Assembly: GCA_937952245.1 (NCBI GenBank)
Contig: CALFYS010000043.1
Coordinates: forward strand, 1-26,433
DNA length: 26,433 bases
Direction: 5' to 3'
Source: an uncultured Alphaproteobacteria bacterium
GTDB lineage: Bacteria; Pseudomonadota; Alphaproteobacteria; Puniceispirillales; UBA1172
Numbering within the stretch: the stretch's first letter is position 1; each line of letters opens with the position of its first letter. Of this stretch, positions 22,405-26,433 are shown one piece after another. The notes beneath the pieces were generated by a model. That model did no database searches, had not been told where the DNA came from, and was given only the letters and a program-made list of their open reading frames with translations. Position numbers and translations under genes: made by a program.

Positions 22405-23913
22405 TTATTCCCCCCTTGGGAAACGCTGATTGGTTTCAACGTCATTTAAATCCATATGATTGCGCATGAACCGTTCGCTGGCCTTTTTTAAAGGCTGATA
22501 ATCCCATGGGAAATATTGCCCATTGCGAAGCGATTCATAGACCACCCAGCGGCGGGCTTGGCTGCGGCGAACCTCTTCATCAAACCGGTCAAGATCCCAT
22601 CGTTCTTTTGCCATGTGCTGAAACGCGGCCAGTTTTTCAGCAAACTCAGGGCGTTCCGCCAGATTATCCAATTCATGCGGGTCTTTTTCCAAATCAAACA
22701 ATTGATCAGGGTCGAGTTTGCATTGAATGTATTTATACGGCCCATCGCGCAACGACACCAAAGGCGCGTAGGAGGCTTCAGCGGCGTATTCCATGGCAAC
22801 AGGGTTATCGCGCTTAGTGCCATTCGCCAGCGGCACAAGGCTTTCACCTTGTGTCCATGGCGCAACACTTTCCATAGAAATACCCGCCAGTTCACATAAG
22901 GTTGGGCAAACATCAATCGTGCTGACTGGGGTGGCGTCATGACCAGGCTTAATATGGGGCGCTGAGATCATCAATGGCACCCGCGCCGAGCCTTCAAAGA
23001 AGGTCATTTTAAACCACAACCCTCTTTCGCCCAGCATATCGCCATGGTCAGATACAAACAGGATAATGGCTTCTTGGGATGTCCGCTCAAGCGTATCGAG
23101 AATCTCACCTATTTTATCATCCAAGTAACTGATATTGGCAAAATACGCCTGTCTTGAACGGCGAATATGGTCTTCGGTAATATCGAAACTGCGCCAGTCA
23201 TTAGCATCAAAAATGCGCTTTGAATGAGGGTCATGATCCTCATAAGGCATGGCTTCAACCGATGGTAAAAGATGCTCACAATCGTTATACAAATCCCAAT
23301 ATTTCTGGCGGGCGACATAAGGGTCATGGGGATGGGTAAAGCTTACCGTTAAACACCACGGGCGGTTATCATGCCCGCGGGCGAGATCATAAATTTTCCG
23401 CACCGCTTCATAGGCGACTTCATCGTCATATTCCATCTGGTTGGAAATTTCAGCAACACCCGCGCCGGTGACAGAACCCATATTGTGATACCACCAATCA
23501 ATACGCTCCCCCGGTTTTCTGTAATCAGGTGTCCAACCGAAATCAGCGGGGTAAATATCCGTCGTCAGGCGTTCTTCAAATCCGTGCAATTGGTCGGGCC
23601 CAACAAAATGCATTTTGCCTGAAAGAATGGTTTGATACCCCGCCCCCCTTAAATGGTGAGCATAGGTGGGAAGATCAGAGGGAAACTCTGCCGCGTTGTC
23701 ATAAACCCCACTGATTGAAGGAAGCTGACCCGACATAAAACTGGCCCGCCCCGGCGCGCATAGCGGGGAGGCTGTATAGCAATTTTCAAAACGGATGGAT
23801 TGCGCGGCAAGCCTTTTCAAATTCGGTGTGTGAAGCCATTCCGCCGGACCATCAGGAAACAATGTTCCGTTCAACTGATCAACCATCAAGATGAGAATAT
23901 TTGGTTTTGTCAT
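22405..23913 (-). CDS. betC: choline-sulfatase
   Basis: 502 residues from the ATG at 23913, which has GGGGAAAAG just upstream; a start five codons earlier (23928) lacks a ribosome site. Type I sulfatase: NILILMVDQL metal site (Asp12), signature CAPGR at 52-56 with Cys52 the residue converted to formylglycine, LSGKMHFVGPDQLHGFEERLTTD typical of BetC, and FVSDHGDMLGERGLW for the second metal half. The choline-sulfatase C-terminal extension is present (WDYQPLKKASERFMRNHM). It hydrolyses choline-O-sulfate in the cytosol to choline and sulfate, giving osmoprotectant precursor, carbon and sulfur. No betA, betB or betI is in the window. The formylglycine-generating enzyme must be encoded elsewhere. 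Confidence 0.92.
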   Translation of the reverse strand: MTKPNILILMVDQLNGTLFPDGPAEWLHTPNLKRLAAQSIRFENCYTASPLCAPGRASFMSGQLPSISGVYDNAAEFPSDLPTYAHHLRGAGYQTILSGKMHFVGPDQLHGFEERLTTDIYPADFGWTPDYRKPGERIDWWYHNMGSVTGAGVAEISNQMEYDDEVAYEAVRKIYDLARGHDNRPWCLTVSFTHPHDPYVARQKYWDLYNDCEHLLPSVEAMPYEDHDPHSKRIFDANDWRSFDITEDHIRRSRQAYFANISYLDDKIGEILDTLERTSQEAIILFVSDHGDMLGERGLWFKMTFFEGSARVPLMISAPHIKPGHDATPVSTIDVCPTLCELAGISMESVAPWTQGESLVPLANGTKRDNPVAMEYAAEASYAPLVSLRDGPYKYIQCKLDPDQLFDLEKDPHELDNLAERPEFAEKLAAFQHMAKERWDLDRFDEEVRRSQARRWVVYESLRNGQYFPWDYQPLKKASERFMRNHMDLNDVETNQRFPRGE

Positions 23914-23992
23914 TGGTCTTTTCCCCATGATTTTACGATCACATTTTAAGTTTTGATGTCGGTTACTTTAAAGCGTTACACATTGCTACCAT

Positions 23993-24008
23993 CAGCACAT
24001 ATCTGCTG
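23993..24008. promoter_or_regulatory. 16-bp near-perfect palindrome in the betC/plcP divergent region
   Basis: CAGCACATATCTGCTG pairs at 7 of 8 positions around the 24000/24001 centre. It lies 80 bp before betC and 119 bp before the PlcP-like gene and has the size of a dimeric repressor site. Neither a regulator nor a second copy was seen. Confidence 0.35.
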
Positions 24009-24061
24009 GTTCATGGCAACATAAAAATCACGCCCTGATCGAAAAACGCAGTTTCATATTT

Positions 24062-24126
24062 TTGTAATAATAATCACCGATTGTATTCCAAGAGTAGGAT
24101 AATAATTTTGTAATGGAAATTGTATT
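24062..24126 (+). promoter_or_regulatory. four TTGTA(A/T)T motifs upstream of the PlcP-like gene
   Basis: TTGTAAT at 24062 and 24108, and TTGTATT at 24081 and 24120, alternate in a strongly AT-rich leader. They resemble half-sites of the PhoB box loosely (5 of 7 and 4 of 7 matches to CTGTCAT), but spacings of 19, 27 and 12 bp do not fit the canonical 11-bp period. Could be regulator binding sites or AT-rich chance. Confidence 0.25.
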
Positions 24127-24933
24127 TTGAACGACCTCTCGACCTCCCCGCTCAGCTTTCGGACAATATGGATTTCTGATGTTCACCTCGGCACACCCGG
24201 CGCCCGGGTAGATGACCTGTTGCATTTTCTCAAACATACCCAAAGCGATACGCTCTATCTCGTGGGGGATATTATTGATGGATGGCAGCTCAAAAAACGG
24301 TTCTATTGGCCGCAAAAACACAATGATGTTATCCAGAAAATACTTCGCAAAGGGCGCAATGGCACAAAAGTAATTTATATCCCCGGCAATCATGATGAAG
24401 CCGCGCGAGAATATTGCGACTACAGTTTTGGTGAGGTTGAAATTCATATGGATTATATTCACCATACCATCAAAGGGGAAAAACTTTGGATCGTGCATGG
24501 TGACCTTTTTGACAATGTCATCAAACACGCACGTTGGCTTGCTTATATCGGCGATTATGCCTATACGAATTTGCTCCGCGCCAACCGCTTGATCAATGCG
24601 ATCAGGCAGTTTTTTAACATGCCTTATTGGTCATTCTCTCAATACCTTAAGCATAAGGTAAAATCAGCGGTTTCATTTATTTCTGCATTTGAAACCGCCA
24701 TGGTAACCGAGGCGCGCCGCCGAGAGTGCATCGGGGTTGTTTGTGGGCATATTCACAAACCTGAAATCAGTGAGATTGATGGCATCAAATATTACAATGA
24801 TGGCGACTGGGTTGAGAGTGTTACCGCCCTTGTCGAACATCATGACGGCCGGATGGAAATCATTGATTGGGCAAGCATGACCGCGCCCAAAAAACTGACC
24901 AGCACGTCACCTGAAACGGTAGGTGCTGAATGA
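24127..24933 (+). CDS. plcP: PlcP-like metallophosphoesterase (phospholipase C/LpxH-like)
   Basis: 268 residues of the calcineurin-like phosphoesterase family. The full two-metal site is present: SDVHLG (Asp18, His20), VGDIIDGW (Asp48), GNHDE (Asn88-His89-Asp90), VHGDLFD (His124) and GHIHKP (His208, His210). Annotation pipelines usually call such proteins UDP-2,3-diacylglucosamine diphosphatase, but alphaproteobacterial relatives next to a glycosyltransferase include PlcP, which cleaves phospholipid headgroups to diacylglycerol in phosphate starvation. It overlaps the next gene by 4 bp, so products are co-made. The start is TTG at 24127: no in-frame ATG lies between the upstream stop at 24103-24105 and the first motif, and GGA lies nine bases before. 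A true LpxH role cannot be ruled out. Confidence 0.85.
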   Translation: MNDLSTSPLSFRTIWISDVHLGTPGARVDDLLHFLKHTQSDTLYLVGDIIDGWQLKKRFYWPQKHNDVIQKILRKGRNGTKVIYIPGNHDEAAREYCDYSFGEVEIHMDYIHHTIKGEKLWIVHGDLFDNVIKHARWLAYIGDYAYTNLLRANRLINAIRQFFNMPYWSFSQYLKHKVKSAVSFISAFETAMVTEARRRECIGVVCGHIHKPEISEIDGIKYYNDGDWVESVTALVEHHDGRMEIIDWASMTAPKKLTSTSPETVGAE

Positions 24934-26345
24934 CCGTGGATAACAACAAACAGACAATCATGATTGTGACGGATGCTTGGTACCCTCAGGTCAACGGTGT
25001 GGTCAGAACTTTATCTCAAACACGTGAAGAATTGATGGCTTTGGGGTATCGCGTCTTCATGTTAACCCCTGAAGGTTTTCCGACCATCCCCTGCCCTACC
25101 TATCCCGAGATAAGGCTTTCGCTTATGCCCGGAAGTAAAGTGGCGAAACAAATTCGAAATATATCGCCTGATTACTTGCATATCGCCACCGAAGGGCCTT
25201 TGGGCTTGGCGGCACGGAATTTTGCAAAACGCAACGGGGTTAAATTCACCACCGCCTATCACACACGGTTTCCGGAATATGTTTACAGCCGTATCCGGCT
25301 TCCCCTTAACATCACATATGGGTTTCTTCGGTGGTTTCATGAACCAGGAGAAGCCATACTTGCCCCCACCAAGACCGTGCTTAATGATCTCAAAGATCGC
25401 CATGTAGGCAATCCGGTTCTTTGGCCGAGGGGCGTTGACCTTGAACATTTTTCCCCTGCCAATCGCCGGAAAAAGAATCCTAAGCCAATTTTTATTTATG
25501 TTGGCAGGGTTGCGGTCGAAAAAAACATTGGTGATTTTCTTGATCTAGATCTCGATGGTGAAAAATGGGTGGTCGGCGATGGTCCAGCGATGGCTCAGCT
25601 CAAGAAACAATATCCTGATGTGGTTTTCCACGGCATGAAAACCCGTGATGAACTTCCAGCCTTTTATCGCAAAGCGGATGTTTTTGTTTTTCCATCTAAA
25701 ACCGATACATTCGGCCTTGTCCTGCTGGAGGCCATGGCCTGCGGTGTGCCAGTGGCGGCATTTCCTGTGACGGGGCCGATTGATGTTGTCGGCGATAGCG
25801 ACGGCGGGGTTTTGGATAATGACCTTGCAAAGGCTTGCCAAAAAGCACTGAAGTTACCTCGCGGCAAAGTTCGTGCCTATGCGGAAACCTTCTCTTGGGA
25901 AAACGCCAGCCGGATTTTACTATCCCATCTTGTTATCAGCCGCAATCCAGATGATTACAGCGTTCTGGATAACCCCTACAAAGATAATACTGGTGTCTTG
26001 AGAGCCGTGGCCGCGGCGCGTAATTCCCTTGCTGGATTGCGGTTTGCCCTTGCCGAAGAAAGCGCTTTCCGCCAGGAACTGGCACTGGCAATTCCCATGC
26101 TTCTGATTGCCTTCTTCTTACCAGTTGAACTCGCCCTCAAAATATTGATGGTGATATCCACCGTGTTGGTACTCATTGTTGAATTGCTGAATTCTAGCGT
26201 AGAAGCCGCGGTGGATCGCATTTCCTATAGCCGCCATGGACTTTCAAAACGCGCAAAGGATTATGGTAGCGCAGCGGTTCTCTTGTCGCTGGCTTTGTGT
26301 TTTGCCGTCTATGCTTTTTGCATCATTGAGGCTTTATCGAGCTGA
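24930..26345 (+). CDS. fusion of a GT4 glycosyltransferase and a DgkA-type diacylglycerol kinase
   Basis: 471 residues. Residues 1-345 are a GT-B family 4 glycosyltransferase: IVTDAWYPQVNGVVRTL at the N-terminus, TAYHTRFPEY, FIYVGRVAVEKNI, and the donor-site SKTDTFGLVLLEAMACGVP. This matches the branch with SqdX/Agt-type enzymes that glycosylate diacylglycerol. Residues about 353-471 are a complete prokaryotic DgkA (E. coli protein about 122 residues): SAFRQE, three membrane helices, VELLNSSVEAAVDR with the catalytic glutamates at 418 and 425, and LSKRAKDYGSAAV. Both active sites look intact. The gene overlaps plcP by 4 bp. Expected role: make glycolipid from diacylglycerol at the inner membrane, and rephosphorylate diacylglycerol to phosphatidate. 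The sugar donor is unknown. Confidence 0.88.
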   Translation: MTVDNNKQTIMIVTDAWYPQVNGVVRTLSQTREELMALGYRVFMLTPEGFPTIPCPTYPEIRLSLMPGSKVAKQIRNISPDYLHIATEGPLGLAARNFAKRNGVKFTTAYHTRFPEYVYSRIRLPLNITYGFLRWFHEPGEAILAPTKTVLNDLKDRHVGNPVLWPRGVDLEHFSPANRRKKNPKPIFIYVGRVAVEKNIGDFLDLDLDGEKWVVGDGPAMAQLKKQYPDVVFHGMKTRDELPAFYRKADVFVFPSKTDTFGLVLLEAMACGVPVAAFPVTGPIDVVGDSDGGVLDNDLAKACQKALKLPRGKVRAYAETFSWENASRILLSHLVISRNPDDYSVLDNPYKDNTGVLRAVAAARNSLAGLRFALAEESAFRQELALAIPMLLIAFFLPVELALKILMVISTVLVLIVELLNSSVEAAVDRISYSRHGLSKRAKDYGSAAVLLSLALCFAVYAFCIIEALSS

Positions 26346-26433
26346 TCACGCGATTTGCTTGTCGTTTGAATTGGTCGTGCCTTAAATTGGACACGCATCA
26401 GTGGGTTGGGCGAATACAAAAAACACACCCAAA

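Noticed and set aside
24028..24528. A 166-residue minus-strand open frame opposite the PlcP-like gene
   Set aside because: It is antisense to the intact metallophosphoesterase motifs, lacks recognisable features, and its length can arise by codon bias of the sense gene.
26309..26433. A 41-codon minus-strand open frame running in from the right edge
   Set aside because: It overlaps the end of the kinase fusion by 37 bp, has no recognisable motif, and is short enough to be chance. The last 88 bases hold nothing else I can support.

Overview
The window is about 26.4 kb of gene-dense DNA of moderate GC. Its gene families and the Tat-type signal on a transporter binding protein suggest a Gram-negative alphaproteobacterium. 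A marine, SAR116-like lineage is plausible, but this is inferred from gene content and style, and no rRNA or marker gene is present to confirm it. No RNA gene, CRISPR array, insertion sequence or prophage was recognised.

Layout. (1) 1-890, minus: a truncated MraY/WecA-type polyprenyl-phosphate sugar-phosphate transferase. (2) 1067-2671, plus: a secreted, alanine-rich repeat protein that ends in an odd triple repeat of its last codons and stops, then a clear terminator. (3) 2786-3472, minus: a fumarylacetoacetate hydrolase-family enzyme, divergent from a Tat-exported conserved protein of unknown function (3634-4281, plus). (4) 4353-12719, minus: a tightly packed seven-gene operon. In transcription order it encodes an aconitase-type hydratase large subunit, the small subunit, an isocitrate lyase-superfamily C-C lyase, hydantoinase/oxoprolinase B and A, an isochorismatase-fold protein without the usual nucleophile, and a fumarate reductase-like flavoprotein. 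(5) 12854-15341: accessory genes, namely a tautomerase-SnoaL fusion, an NTF2-like protein, an Asp/Glu-racemase-fold protein lacking both catalytic cysteines, and a short-chain dehydrogenase. (6) 15356-19956, minus: a complete Liv-type ABC importer (livK-H-M-G-F). (7) 20091-21443, plus: an MmgE/PrpD enzyme, convergent with an orphan substrate-binding-like protein (21447-22325) and a choline-sulfatase (22405-23913). (8) 24127-26345, plus: a PlcP-like metallophosphoesterase overlapping a glycosyltransferase fused to a complete DgkA-type diacylglycerol kinase.

How the genes may work together. Regions 4-7 look like one catabolic island with its own importer. The families (ATP-dependent cyclic amide opening, amide-hydrolase fold, maleate-type hydratase, malate-type lyase, flavin and NAD(P) redox, tautomerase) fit a route for a cyclic amide or imide, or a pyridine/pyrrole-derived ring. 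Such a route would proceed through a substituted maleate to a substituted malate and then to pyruvate plus a carboxylic acid. The order hydratase large-small-lyase resembles the dimethylmaleate hydratase/dimethylmalate lyase module of nicotinate fermentation. The true substrate cannot be read from sequence.

Region 8 fits the phosphate-starvation lipid remodelling known in marine and rhizobial bacteria. There PlcP releases diacylglycerol from phospholipid and a glycosyltransferase converts it to glycolipid. The fused kinase adds the opposing route from diacylglycerol back to phosphatidic acid in the same polypeptide, and is the most striking single feature of the window.
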